From: Asterias amurensis
Lineage: Eukaryota > Echinodermata > Asteroidea > Forcipulatida > Asteriidae
DNA: 64,000 nucleotides
Assembly: GCF_032118995.1 (NCBI RefSeq)
Contig: NC_092661.1
Location: 932,501-996,500, forward strand
Reading direction: 5' to 3'
Positions 47,001 through 62,000 of the stretch are shown piece by piece. Under the pieces are notes generated by a model, which was not told where the DNA came from, did no database searches, and was given only the letters and a program-made list of their open reading frames with translations. A program made the position numbers and the translations under genes. The first letter of the stretch is position 1. Each line of letters begins with the position of its first letter.

Positions 47001-50000
47001 TGCATAGTGTTAGTTTCTTTTTACTCTAAAGGTAGGCTGTATTCCACTTACCTATTTGCAGTTTTTCATGCTCAAATAAGGTGATTAATTCAACTAGGGT
47101 ATTTTAGCTTGGTTGAGAGCATTGACTAAAGGGTGTGTTTTATTAGATTAAGAATTTAAAGCTGCAAATAATGCTTGATGGATTGGTTGTAAATAAAACA
47201 TTTTGTTTTATATATGCTTCTTGAATGAGATTTTCAGCTCCTTGAAGTATACTTTTTATCTTTTAACCAATATTATCATGAAGGAGTTGGTCTTCTTCAA
47301 GGTAGAAGAGAACAAACCTCATTTGTTCATACCAGATGGTCATATTGTATTGTACTGTTTCTTCAACATTTTAGAAAAAAAAAAACATTACTGAAAGCCC
47401 GAAGGACCAAAGGATAAAATGACAAAAAGAGAGGAATAATCATGACCAACTTTATCACCTGGGGTTCTTTTGCCAGGGGGGACGCTTTCTTTATAGACCT
47501 GGCTCTCAACTCCATAACCCACGGAGTCTGACTAGAATTAACAGGACTTGTTGGCGAAGTAACGGCAGGAGGAGAAGCAGCGACAGAAGGAGCAAGGTTA
47601 CTGGGACTATCGGGTGAATCCCCATTCTTGACATGCTGTTGAAATTTGAGCCTCTGCACATAGCGAACAGGTTAGATTATAACGGAAATGTCAAAGACAA
47701 GCATTAAAGGAAAACACTACTAGAGGAAAGCATGCACATGCAAACAAACAAAAAGCAAATGGCATTGTGGGTAATCAGATGCATGATGGGTAAGGATGAG
47801 ATCACAGCTGTTTGATTGGCACATTTTCCTGTTGGTTGTCAAGACAAGGGAATGATATACAAACAGGCAACATGCAATGGGAGTTTGATATCACTTTAGT
47901 TTGATTTGGTTTATGAATATTCGTGAGGAAATTCCTTTATGAATATTTATGAGGTCATATATTCATGAATATTTATGAGGTCATATATTCATGAATGTTT
48001 ATGAGGTCATACCTAAGGGTTGTTTTGTGCTGTTTATAATATCAAGCTCAATTTTTTTTCCAGAGTCATATTTTAATGACTTGTTTTACAAAAATTGTTT
48101 TTAAATGAAAGCATTATTATATCGCTTTCATTAAAGAAAAACCAGGAACGATAAATGTATAAATAAATTATCAATTCCAACATTAAACAGGTTTTCCAAG
48201 CAACTGAAGGTGGTCACCAGGGGCATGTTGCCACCTACTCCTAGGGCTGAAACAGGGTTACCCCTTTCACAGTCCGTAAGGATGTACACACGTAGGCATG
48301 GGTATAATCCACTAGGAGCCACCTACTCCTGGGGCTGAAACAGGGTTACCCCCTTCACAGTCCATAAGGATGTAGGCTTGGGTATCATCAATCAGAAGCC
48401 TGGCCGGTAGAGCAGAAAGCACTACCTCCCCAATCTCTTCCCAACTTTGCATTGCAAGGGGGACTAGTGTCATAACCAGTATTAGAACCCACACTCTGCT
48501 ACTAACAACACAAGAGCTTGGGCCCGGTGCACTAGACCGCTCTGTCATGACACGCCACAACGGAGTATGGGTAAAACATAAAAAGTATTCTTTGTCCCGA
48601 TGCAAATTTAACATTTATTATAGTGTTACGTGAAGATATGACCTCATAAAATCCAAAGCAATCAACTGGAGTTGAACTCCCTCTAAAAACTGTTCACTCG
48701 AATAAGTAAGAAATAAATCTTGTAAATTCTGAACTTTTTTTCATCTCAAATCTGACTAAAATATAACTTTTCTTAATTATCATTGTTGGTTGAGATGGGA
48801 ATACATTGCACCAGTTGTAAAAATAGGGATTTGAAAACAAACCTGCGATTCTACGACTGTGAAATGTTGACTATGAAATTCAAGGAAGAGAGAACAGGAG
48901 TGATTATGGATTTAAAAAAGACACGAGGGAATCTTAGCATGACGGCAAGGAAACTATAATGCTACAGAGTCTTGTTTTTTTTCTTAAAAGGCAGTTTTTT
49001 AAGTTTATGTGACAGCGAAAAACTGACAAGAGCAAGATCTGAACTTAGGACCTCCAGATTGGTGTAATAATAATAGAAACATAAAAATTAAAATGTCATG
49101 TAAGTGGAAATGGCCCAACAAACTTTGTGCCATGTTTCTTGATCATTTGTCTATGGCACTCTTACAAACATTGTATTCAAGAGAAATGAAGAAATTGACT
49201 GATCAGTTGAAAAGATACATGCCTGGGATGTATGAAAAGATGATTTTTGAATTGAAATGATTTCACATTGATGTCAACAAATGATCCAAGATTTCATAAA
49301 GTCTGATTTCATAGTTGTATTGAAGTTGGAAAAGTTGAAAGTGATGATCATTTTGAAAATATGAACATAGTGATTTCTTCAGACTTTTAATTCTTTGAAG
49401 ATGGAAATTAACACAATTGGAGAGAATGAAAGTCACATGTCTGATTAATGGCAAGATAATTGGTCAAGGCAAACTGCTCATTGATTAATCTTTCATGGTT
49501 ATCACACATTTTGAAATGATCGGTCATGAAAAACATGAATTTATCGTAACCAAATCACAAATTATCATTCTTCACAACCGGCATGACAAAACTCTTGTTA
49601 TTTCTTTCTATAGCCACAAAGAACCTGAAATAATAGGAAGTTTAAAAAAATCAGCAGTAAAAGGATCAAAACAGCAAATTGGTTGACAAATATAATTAGC
49701 ACCTAGGTTTTTCATACTTAATTGCAAAAACTACGCAAAAAATGTGAAGCAACAAGATTTTCTAATCTTGAATTTTATAAATCTAGAGCAGTTAATCTAC
49801 CTTTAAAAGAAAAGTGCAAGTGCTAGAACTTTTGTAGTTAGAAATCTTTCATGTTAAAAGTGTTTCATTTGTTCTGCCAAGAGCTAATTCGAGACTTTGT
49901 TGCCAACTTGGCAGAACTTAGAATTATCCTAAACTGGGAACTTTGCCCAGTTCAATGTGAAAATGTAAATATGATAAGGATAACTAGAAGCAAAACTCTG

Positions 50001-53000
50001 ATGTAGAATTCTATCAATCTATCATTTCCTCAAATGCCTGCACACAAAGTAATTGAATATTGTAAATTTGTGTCGTCAAATAACATGTAAAAATGAGTTT
50101 CAAGATAAAAGTTTTTATTGTGAACTTTATACAAATGAAGAACTATTCTTGACTATTAAAAAAAAAGCAAATAAAAAAACCTTTGAAGAAGCGCAGTGAA
50201 TTGGAAAATGTATTATAAAGCATTTGCTTGATTTTGTTACACTGCTTTAGACTAAATCTAAAAATGTTCCCGTGAAAGCATTATTAGGAGTTTTCTGCAA
50301 GTTGGCTGCTGGTTTAAATATTTTTTTTTTCAAGGTTGTTAGATTAAGTTTTAGAAGGGAGAAAAGTAGACAACAAAAAAACACTGTTAGTTCTTGCAAG
50401 ATTTTAGTACATGCACTTGCAACATGCATCTGATTTGTTGGTCCCTTACCGGCAGCCAGTTGAGTTAAACACTTACCGAATCGCTGAGGTTCCCGCCTTG
50501 TCCCCCGAACACTGAGGGCGGTCTTCGGTTGGCGTTCTTTGGCCGTGATAGCGTGATATGTGTTAGCTTCTGAGGAGAGTCTGCTTTTATGTCGTCGAAT
50601 CCCACTTCTGTTATTACGCAGAGCAACAAACAAACAAAAAATTTATTCTGGGTTTTTGTTGATTTGAGTCGTGGGTTCACATCCCGTTAAAGTAAATTTG
50701 AGGCCCAAGGGATCTGGTTTATTTGCCTCATTACTGACAAAAGATTAGTCTGGAATGAGAATCCAAATTTTAGGAGATACCTTTGAAGTGGCATTTCCAC
50801 CTGTTGGTAAATCCCTTGGGTTTAGCTTTTAAGAACCTCGACACACTGGAGAAGAGTATCAATGGCAGTGTTTCCTTTAAAAGTGGTCTGCTGGCTAAAT
50901 GCCAGTTAAAACACCTAAGGACCAGCTAGAATTCTCTCCAAGGGGTGCGGAAAAGCATCCCTACTTAACATGGAATAGGGACTAGTGACAAACCTGTCGG
51001 ACCAGTGAAACGACAAGCTACATTTATATTGGTCATGCTGGCTAGTCACTGACATAGATCAAAGATCTCTGAATAACTATTAAGGTTTGTAAATTATATC
51101 TGGGAAAAACAAGGGCTGTTTTTCCTCACTAGGTTAACTTCAGAAGTCTGAATTCCGATAGTCGTTTGACATCATCCCTGTTATACTAACCTCCTTCTTG
51201 GGTATCATTGACTGGAGGTCTCCTTCTTAAGACTACAGCTGGATGAGGTTCCTCTCTTTCTACTGTCGGAGGCGGACCGGAAGGCTTTGGAGGCGGCGGT
51301 TTACTCTTCACTGCGGGTTTCTTTGAAGGAATTGGTAACGCCTATAAATACAACAAAGAAATATAAGTCTGGTTCCTAACAGGGCTTCATTGGGATCATT
51401 GGGTGAAGTTGGACATTACAGCATAGGTACCAGGGGCCAATTTCATAAAGCTGCTTAACCAGAAAATACTGCTTGACAAACTTCTTTGCTAAGCAAAAAT
51501 CTAGTTGGGCACTAGTCACAACAATTATCTGTTAAGCAATTCTTGTCTGTGCTTAGCAATTTTGTGTGCTTCCAGGCTTTATGAAACTGGGATCTAGACC
51601 TAATTTTGAAGATATGCTAAAGCAGACAAAAGGGCTGAATAATTTCCTGTTAACAAAAAAACACAACACAGGCAACCAGTTTCAAATGGTTCACAATGAC
51701 ATATTTTTTCTGATTAACAAGACTGTTTTGCTGCTTAGCTAGTTTGTGTGCTTAAGCACCTCTACGCAATTAAGCCCAGCCCTGGCTGCAGTTGCTAAGA
51801 GAGCAGTTTGCTCAGCAATAAAAAATACCAGCCAAAATGTCACTTTATGTGTACAACAATAAGCAGGCAAATAAACGCACTCTCATTAGTCAAACTTAAT
51901 CTCAGCGTTTACATTGTTACAACAGTCATGATTAATTATAATTCCCAACCATTTCCCTGGTTTCCTGAAATGTAGAAACTGTTTTTGCAAATAATTGATG
52001 TTCAAAATCAAAGGCTACTGAACATTGTTAAAAAGGGATTAAATGGTAATATAACTCAAACTAAAGCATCTTTAACTGCATCAAACTAAAGCAACTTTAA
52101 CCGCATTTTATAACTGTTATATTCAAAGAAAGCAACGTAAATAATATTTTAACTTGCTAGCTTTCTGACTCGAAGTCACATGTACAATGTAGGATCATAG
52201 AGTAGTTTTTGTCAATGCAGTGCTGATTTATGCAAAATATAGCTGAATAGTGTCTACTTGGTGAGAAAAAATGAAAGAAAAAAAAAATGTCACTTTGATA
52301 TTTAAACATTCTAATCCATCCTGGTGCCTGGGAAGTGAGATGATTCTCATATTCAAATCTTTCGAATGAAAAATTATCCGAACCATCGCTTCGAAGGAAA
52401 CCTCTTTTTCAGTGGTTTTCACAAAGTATGTTTTGATGGTCATTAATTTGTGCGTAGTTTCCAATCTACATGTGCGACTCCCACCTTTAATGTTAATCAC
52501 GTTCAAACTACATATTGTAGATTCCAGAGGCGTATATTGAGGGATTTGTGACAACTTGCAAATAGAAGCCATCTTGTACCCCCCCCCCCACAAAAAACAA
52601 ACAAAAACTAAATAAAAATGCAAGGGAGAATACAGGGTGCAAGACTAGACTGTGCATTGGGTTGCACTGCATTTGTATGGAAAATGGCTCTAAGTGACTA
52701 TGTGACCAAAGAAAACTAGTCCTTCTGTGTTGAACTTTCTCAATGAAGAGCTCTGCCAGGTTCCAACCACAAAAAACACAGTGACTACTGTAATGTATGT
52801 ATGGATGAAATGAAAATCTACACGACAAAACTCCTGCATACCACCCGTGGAATTTAGGCATAATGCAAAGTTGTGCGAGAGTATGAAGATGGCTGACTGT
52901 ACACATTGTGGCGTCAAGTGCGAACTAAATGGAATGTATCTACATGAACTATATAGCTAAGAATCTTAAGCCTTAGAATTCCTCTCAATGACACTGGGAA

Positions 53001-56000
53001 AAAAAAGTCAGAGCTGCAAACTTTTCCATCTTGCAATCAGGGAGATTTAGTACAACTACCAGGGTGATATTTAGAATTACAGTTGAAAGCTCCGACTTAA
53101 ACATCCGTGTCCCCCCCCACCCCCCCCCCCCCCCCAAAGGAAAAAAACATTCCCTTCAGTACGCTTTTTCAACTTTAAGTTTTGATTCAAAATTAATATT
53201 TTCTCATATAGCTCATCAACTTTTCTAACAGTAACTTTTGCTTTACATCATGCATTGGCTTATTGCTTTTACCAGAGAAACACAAATTCCTATGCAATAT
53301 CTACAGTAGTTAATGTGCAGCGTTGATTTAATAAAGCTACATAAATTCCTGTTGCATTTTTGAACTCACCTTTTTAGGCTAGTTGTGTTGGCGGTTAGTT
53401 GGTATGTCAGAAATAAAGATAGGATACAAAGTGGAAAGATTTTAGGAACATAGAATAGGTATCGGGTTTTGATGAAGTATTTTGTTTAGGCAAGGGAAAA
53501 GTTTACTCGACAAGAATGTAATAAATTTGCTTATTTCTCAAAATCAAGTAAAAAACCACAAGGGAAACTGAGCGGGTAAATTTCAGATAATTGCGGGTTG
53601 AACAAAGACGAAATGACTTATAGTGGGATTTGCACCAACAACCCCCGGATTAACGTGCCGCCGCTCTACCCACTGGGCTATCTAGCATCTTGCTATTTTG
53701 TCATACAACCGTGAACTGTCGTGTAGCCTGGGATCACACCCACATTTATGATACAACCTGGAAAGCCAGGGAATTTCAACTTTTTCTTTTACAAGTAAAA
53801 GAGAAAGCTAAGGTGACATTCTCATACAAACAAATGTTCTGACAAGAAGATATTTTAAGTTGGATTTGAAACTTTGCATGGTGGAAATACGATATGGAAA
53901 GGTTTGCGGTAACACCATGTAATGACAATTTCTAATGACTTGGGGTGAATCTGAAAAGAACCGTTGGTTTCAACTCGACGTTTCGGTGCTCTGATTGTCC
54001 CCAACTCACTTAGAGAGAGTCATTACATGGTGTTATCGCAAAACTTTCCATACATGCCATAAGAAGATATTGTGATCTTTTTCTTTCACCAGTCAAAGAG
54101 AGAGTGTGGAGGGGGAGGGAGAGGGGAATGGTATACAAAGATTTGAGTTTTTTTCTTACCGGCTTAGGTGCAGCTTGTGGATGCGGCTTGCGATTCGTCT
54201 CATCTCGAGGCTGAGTAGTGGGATGTGATGGTCGCCTTGGTGCGTCCTCCTTAGATTGCGTGGAGGACGTCTCCGGACTGGAAGATGGTGGAGGTTGAGA
54301 TGGCTTGGGCGGGGCAGCGCTGTCCACTGAAGATTTGGAAGAGGCTATCTTGGTCTCTGATTGGGGTGGTCTCGGAACGACTGCAAGTAACCAGAAGATT
54401 TAATATAAGAGCCACAATAAACTGGTTTGGTTAACTAGATTCAATACGATGTTGAATAAGTCTTTACTATTAATTTTTTGAGAATTTTTTTTGAACTTCT
54501 GAAAAACTTTTTGCTGTGACTCAACAAGATAAAATCAACAAACATTTTCTTAAAAGTAATAGAATGTCTTCATTGTGAATTTGCCAAACCTTGGTTGAAC
54601 GCCATTATTTTCTTGCAAATTTGATGACAAGTTAAGCCCAAAATTAACAGAATTGTTATTATATGCATTACATTATGTGGGGATACGCCAAGTAAGGATA
54701 TTGGACTTTGACAATTACCAAAATCATACCCCGTCTTTTAAACAATGTTTTTGTAACCCTTACCTGAGGTTGGTCTGGCTGGCATTGGAGCCTTCTTCTT
54801 CACTTTCTACAATGGAAAAATGATGACATCAACAAAAACGTTAATGTAGTTTGACATAAAAATCAAGATAATTATGCTGAAGTTCTTTTGTGTTATTAAT
54901 TTTGCACACGGATGGAAAGAAACACATTTTGAAAGATTTCGACAAGATGAACAGGTTTGGCGTTTTGATATACAGAGGTTGTCTAAAAAAGTGAGTTAAA
55001 AAAAATGTATTCTTTATCCCGATCAAAAAGGCCTGATACTTCACAGAGGCAACATGGGCGTTCCCCCCCCATTGCCTTGGTGCCCTTGAAATGCTAACAG
55101 TAGAAATTTACAACTTCCTCATAGTGTGCCCTTGACAAAAGATAAAATGCCTTGGTGCCCTTGCCCTTCACAATCGAAGAATACAGGAGTGAACAAGTTT
55201 TATCGGAACAATAACTGAAAGAAAAGAAAGATTTCAGAAGTGTCCTTCTTGAGCAAGATACAAGTTCTACATTGCTTCTCTTCACCCAGGGGTTGCGAGG
55301 GTAGAGGTTGATATTGTAAATGAAAAAGCCTTTGGATCAATATAAACTGTTGCCCAGGCTGTGTACTCCCAAGGGAGCTGAGAAACATTTAAAAAAGGGA
55401 TGTTATTGTCCCTATGACCAGGGCACTAATGTAAAGCGCATTGATACGGTTATTGTGAAATGCGCTATCAAAGAGTTGTTATTAGCTGTTCCGAACATCA
55501 GTCGGAATGTCAGCTATTGTAATCGTCAAGATTTTTAAATTTTTTATTATTATTATTATTCTTCTTTCTATACTCAAAATCGTATTGAATTAACACTTGA
55601 CTTTTCAAATTATTAAAATGTATAATTAGAATTATCAGAATGAGACAAATCATATACCATACTAAAGATTATGGCCTAACCTAAATTTGAGATTTATTTA
55701 GATTAAAATTCTTAATTAATTATTCTTGTGACAGACGTATGAATATTTAATTATTATTATTATTACTGACCTCCTTCTCTGGGGGTAACATCGTTACAAA
55801 GTTATCGGGGAAGACCCCTTTCCTTCCGTCCACCTCCCCAAGCCACCATCCACTATCTGCTGCCTCTTTGTCAATAATCGTCACAATGTCGCCCTCTTTC
55901 AGCTCAAGCTCGTCCGAGTGCTGAGCCTCGTACGAGAAGGTCACCTTAGCTCTCTCTTTAACTGGTGGAAGAAAAAGATCAAAATAAATTCGGTTAGAAA

Positions 56001-59000
56001 GATGTTTTTAAAAGTAATATAATGATCCACACAAATTATGTCTCAAAATATTGTGGTTTTTCCTTTTCCGTTTAACTTTGTGAACTAACACGATCTGCTG
56101 TTTACTAGAACAAAATTTCTAAGAGCTGAGAGTAACCAGGAATTTCATTAAGTTTATTTCAATTCATTTCTTTCCCAGGCAAACATTAAAAAAAGCACAA
56201 TCAAAGGATCTACATTGTGTATAAGAACTAAAAACACATTTTTTTGAAAGAAGATTACAAAAATATAAAAAAGATTTAGCAAAGTACTGAAGCAACCCTG
56301 CTGGGTGGGTAGAAAGGAACAACCACCAGTGAGGGTGGTGCAAAAAAAAAAATTAAAAAAAAAACAAACACCTAATGGAACTCTTGCAGGGAAAGCCAGA
56401 AAGTCACTTTCAAAGTGGTCGACCTTGGCTGCCGATGGACCGGCATCCTGTCCAGGGGGAATAGAAATAGCCTCAGCAGTATAATGCCAATAAAACATGT
56501 TAAGTTGATGGAATGAGCAATTCTGAGCCAGTTCTTGGTATTAGAGATTTCAGTTTGTGGAGAGAGTTATTATTTTAGGGTTTCTCTATATGCCTATCTA
56601 CTGCCTGCAGATCAAAATACGCACAAAAACAATCCCAATTTGTTATATCACAAAGACAATTGCACAACTATCAGGGAATTAAAACAAATACTACATGTAA
56701 AACGGTTCTAGTTATTCATCATGCTATTCTAGCTTCAGTTCAAAGGCATTGGACACTATTTGTAATTACTCAAAATAATTATTAGCATAAAACCTTTCTT
56801 GATTACGAGTAATGGGAGAGGTTGATAGTATAAACATTGTGAGAAACGGCTTCCTGTAATGTAGTTTTCAAGAGAGAAGTAATTTAGAATTTGAGGTCTC
56901 AAATCAAGCATCTAACTGTGTGTGACAATGGTAGTTTTTTTTGTCACTATTATCCCGCAACTCTGATGACCAATTGAGCTCAAATTTTCAAAGGTTTGTT
57001 GTTTCATGCATGCTTAGATACACCAAGTGAGAAGACTGGTCTTTGACAATTACCAACAGTGTCCAGAGTCTTTTAACAAGGGTCAAATTATACATACTGA
57101 CATGTACAATGTTAGTACAGACTTCCTTATTCATGTTATTTGATAGAGCTCTACACACACATGTCTGATGCTTTTCAACAAGCATTTTAAAGGATGAATT
57201 CATTTGTATTTACTTGTTGGGTTTAAAATTAGGCATTCAGATTGGCTCGGTGGTGTCTTCCCTGCCTTACACCTCTCTGAACTGCAGTGTGCGCGCACCT
57301 GCTCAGTATTGCGTGCGGATGTCTGAGCACAGTATTGTGTGCGGATGTCTGAGAACTACTGGCGTGAACAGTGAAAAAGGACATCCAAAAGTTTCCCAGG
57401 TGACATTGCAAATGAGGCATTTACTGGCAGGCAAGATTACACAAGAACTCAAAAAAAAAATTGTTGAATTATCAATTGTCAAAACAACAATATTTAATAA
57501 AAATTGTCAGATCTCATTTTTCCATATCAAAAAAAAGATGAAGAATAATTCTGGTATACATGTACAGTGCTAAAAACTTTGGTGTAAGGGTAATATCAAC
57601 TAATATTATTAATCCAAGTAGCAAATTCAACATCTGCATACAAGTATTAAAGGGTTCAAATCATTGCACATTTGATGAAGTTTCAACATCTTTAAAATCT
57701 ACTCTGCATTCAACACAATCTGTCTTATGTACCTTGTATTGAAAGTACTAATAATGATAATTAAAATTACAATGGACCGTTTTGTATAAAGCGCTTTTCA
57801 CGTAAGGGGATGTTTCAAATCGCTCCGACATCAATACCCCCAATCACAAGAACCATTTCTGCCCTCACAGGTACCCATTTACCCTTGGGTGAAAGGAGCA
57901 ATTATAGTTAAGTGTCTTGCTCAGGGACACAAGTGTCACAACAGGGATTCGAACCCACACTCTGCTGAACAGAAGCATCAGAGCCTGAGTTCGGTGCTCT
58001 TATCCACTCGGCCACGATAAGGATAAAACCAAATAAGGTTTGTTTGTTTGTTTGTTTGTTTGTTTGTTTGTTTGTTTGTCTGTTTGTTTGTTTTTATTTC
58101 CATCAATACAACAAATTATTTGAACTAACAAAACACAAATAGACTATAATTATACACTACGTTATACAGTATGTTGAGTGCAGATGGAACCATGTAGCTT
58201 TGAATACGGATCAGAGCCTGATAGTCTGAAAATACCTTTAAACTTACCTCCCGAGCCCTTCTTTGCGAATCTCATGATGTAGTATAGTGTACAGTTTGAG
58301 AACCAATTACTAAAGTTCAAGTTTTATATACTTCACATTTTGGTATTTATAGTAATGACACTTCAACAAAACAATTGTATCTCTTACACGTGAAGGAAGT
58401 AACCGATCAAGGAAACACAGCAGGTTGTTGAATCATTTTAGGGTGTTGGTATTTACTTTAGTGACATTGCTTTTTATATCCTCTACATGTCCTCAATCAT
58501 GATGTTTAAAAATAAGGGAATAAAAGGGTAGAGATGAGTTCTTCAACGTGCGTTTAAAGCGGGCAGGGTTGGCGCCCGTGTAATAATGACCCAAGCAGAA
58601 GGCGAGGGCCTTTATCACACGGCAATGACCCTGCAAGGTTTTAAACGGACTATGAAATACGAGTCACTACTCTGTAATTCCCGTTCATAAATGGCCTTTT
58701 GTTAAAAAACGTAAACAAATACAGTTATAGACATTTACAATTGCAAATTCGAGATTTAAAATTATTTTTTTCAAAACTTTGTGAAGAAACTGTTCGAGGT
58801 GTGTGGGTTGAGTTCTAATTTTCACAGGTTTGTTATTTTGAGCATATGTTGAGATACACCGAGTGAGAAGATTGGTCTTTGACTATTACCAAAGGTGTCC
58901 AGTGTCTTTAACATAAAATATATTTGATTTGTTATTTTTGTTTTAATTAGAGATCTTCTAATATCGCAAGGCCATGGAGGCTGCACTTCAAGGTGAGGGC

Positions 59001-62000
59001 TACATTTAAAATTTGGGCTATCGACCCAAATCAGCTGCTGGGGGGACGTTTCCATCTACATGTACTCCTCCGCGAGAGGGTTACCCCTTTTACAGTCCTT
59101 CCAGGAGTGGATTTCACAAAGAGTTAGGACTAGTCTTATCTCGAGTTACTCGTCCTAACTTAGGACTATCCATGCAATTTGTACATGTATATCTCCTAGG
59201 ACTAGTCCTAAGTTAGGACTAGTCCTAACTCTTTGTGAAATCGACCCCAGTGGTGTTTAATTACTCTGGTGACGTTGCTTTTTATACCCTCTGCCCAGGC
59301 CTAATGTTTTTAAACTTGATGTTAAAATATGTATTATTTATATCGTATATAATCGTTTATTTTCATACTATTTTTTAAAAGTTTGGCTGAAGCGTGCTGA
59401 AATGAGGTCTTTAAAATGCTTTTAAATGTATGTGGTTATCTTAGTTTTAAAATTCCTGCCGAGCTATCTGGCAGTTCTGGAGCAAGCTATGGTTTTGTCC
59501 TGATGATTTTTGTAAATTTTATCTGAAGTATAAAATAAATTTAAAAAAATTAATTATTATTACTTTTTTGTATTTGTTTGCATTTATACCATAGGTCCTT
59601 TTGGTTGGTAAGCAGTGTGCAACATTTAAGTCTATTTTCACATTTTAAATTTTGTTAAAACGGTCAGCACGATTGCTGTAGTGTTACGCAAAACTTTTCT
59701 TTCCAAACAATTTGCTGATTCATCCCATTCAGAAAACCTCCTTATAATTAGTTTAAACCTAACGCACACCCTCACCCAAAATGACTCACGACAAAGTCTC
59801 CGACCACCCTAACAGTCACTGAATCAGGCCTACCTACATACTGACACGTACTGCGGGTACTCACCCTTTTCTGACTTCACTATGTGTCACACCAAGCCGC
59901 TAACAACAAATAACATCAGCTCAAATTACAACCAAGTTCCGTTGCATTGTCAAAGAAGCCACACTCAGTAATCGTTTAACGCTAATTCCTATTCTTTTTC
60001 GCACCCTACGACCAGCTACTAGTATTTTTCCTTGCATCTTTTTATTTTCCATCGGCTTCCTGATTCTAGGCAGGAAGTTGCCATGGGGGGGGGGGGGGGT
60101 TCTCAGGATGTATGGACAATATTGCTATGGCAATATGATGTTGAATGATCGTGACATTTGACCTTTAAGGAGACCGTTGGACCAGTTGATTATTTTTGTC
60201 TGACGTAGAGTGGACATTGCCAAGTTTCACTTCCAGGATACACAAAGGCAACTAAATCAGCACACTGTGCAAAGTTCATTACTCACTACACAATGTACAT
60301 GATGTATTGGTGTTGTGATAGTCTCTGGTTATATGGACAACAGAGGGAGCTATACCCCCTGTATACTGTTCAATCATCACAGAACATTTTATTCAGACCT
60401 TGAAATAAGGTTATTATCCTTAAGATCGCAGGGCTAGCTGCTTGTCAATGTCAGGCGCGTATGCTTCAATATTGACAAAGCAGGGGGGCACCAATTTATT
60501 TTCTTATTTATTCTTTATAAAGGACAACCTATGAGGAAATTATACATTTCCACCGGAGCATTTCAAGGGCACCAAGGCAATGACCAGGGGGCGCACAGGC
60601 AATTGCCTTAGTTTGTTTGCCTCCGGAAGTAACTCAGAGAATTAGAAGTAGCTGTTGTAAACCAAAAGGACCTGTATACATGTTGTTAACGGCCTGATGT
60701 TCCCACTCTAGTGGAGTTTCGACGTGTATTCAGCTTTCGAGAAAGACTCTGCTAGGGTTGAAACAACGGCCATTAAGCTTTTTTTTGTATTAATATTCAA
60801 ATACACAAGACGGTTGGACTTCTCTGGTCTTGAGTTTACTGGCCGTACACTTAAAACATTGGCATTATAGGCCCAAAATCCAGTGCAAATTTTGAGCTCT
60901 GCAATGCCTTCAGTTCACTTACATTTGTGCATTCTGACTATACATGAACCTCTTTGCGTAGATTCATTATGTACGATAGATTGGAAACCAATAGTGTGAA
61001 CACTCTTTCACATTCATTTATGAAACTATCAGCCAGGGCTTAGTAATAAAAGAAATCAAAAGCAGTTAAGTCGAACTGATTCTATGAACCATGTACGAGC
61101 TACATATCATTTATATGGCACTCTACAAGAACACAAGGAACAACAACATTAAACAAAAAGAAATAAAGATATTCAATTGCACAAACAGGGGCCAATTTCA
61201 TAGAGCTGCTTAAACAAAAAAATTGGTTAAGCACGAAAATAGCTTGCTTATTTTACACATGTTACAGGCCAAAATTTCATGCCATATTCTTTGCTTGTGA
61301 CTGGTGTTTAGCTGTTGTTTACTTGGCATAACAATTGGTGGAGTCTTGGCCGGTAATCTGATTTTACAAAATAGATTTTTTTGCTTAAGCAGAATTTTGT
61401 GCTTAAGCAGTCTATGAAATTGGGCCCAGATCATACGTGGGGCAGCATGCTTCCGAGCAACAGTAATTTGGTCACTTTTATTACCCCTGACCCGCATGAT
61501 TTATCTTTGTTTTTTATCCCTTCTGGTTGTCGTTCCCATTTGGCTTTGTTTTCCTCCTGCATGCTACGCCCTCAGCCGACCTCTCACAGTGTTTAATTTT
61601 TGTTTTTGTTTTGTTTTTTTATTCAAATAATTTATTTATTTAATTTAATTTATTAATTTATTTCATTTAGTATTTAATTTCCTTATTTCTTTGGTTTGTT
61701 TGAATTGGTCAAAAATAAAAGTAGATGCAGCTTCCCTGATAGCACTAGAAAGCTTGTTCCACTACTTAGGGGGGGGGGGGGCAACAACAAAGAATAGATG
61801 TTGACGTCACAGCTCTGTTTTCCCAAGCTAACGTTTCACGGAGTTCAGCATACCTCATCCCTTCCGAAGGGTTTGCAGCAAATTTGTGACATCAAAAATG
61901 TGCATCCAATTCGTATGAACGGGGCTTGACTGTTCCTTTTGGTATATTATTTGATCATAAAAATCAATATTAATGAGAGATTCAAAACATTTCAAAAGAA

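Noticed and set aside
47911-48013. CRISPR-like array
   Set aside because: Units are contiguous tandem repeats without unique spacers, in an animal genome.
52228-52906. Two overlapping minus-strand frames of about 130 codons
   Set aside because: Composition is intron-like, there is no domain and no splice link in frame with SH3KBP1; long open frames arise by chance here.
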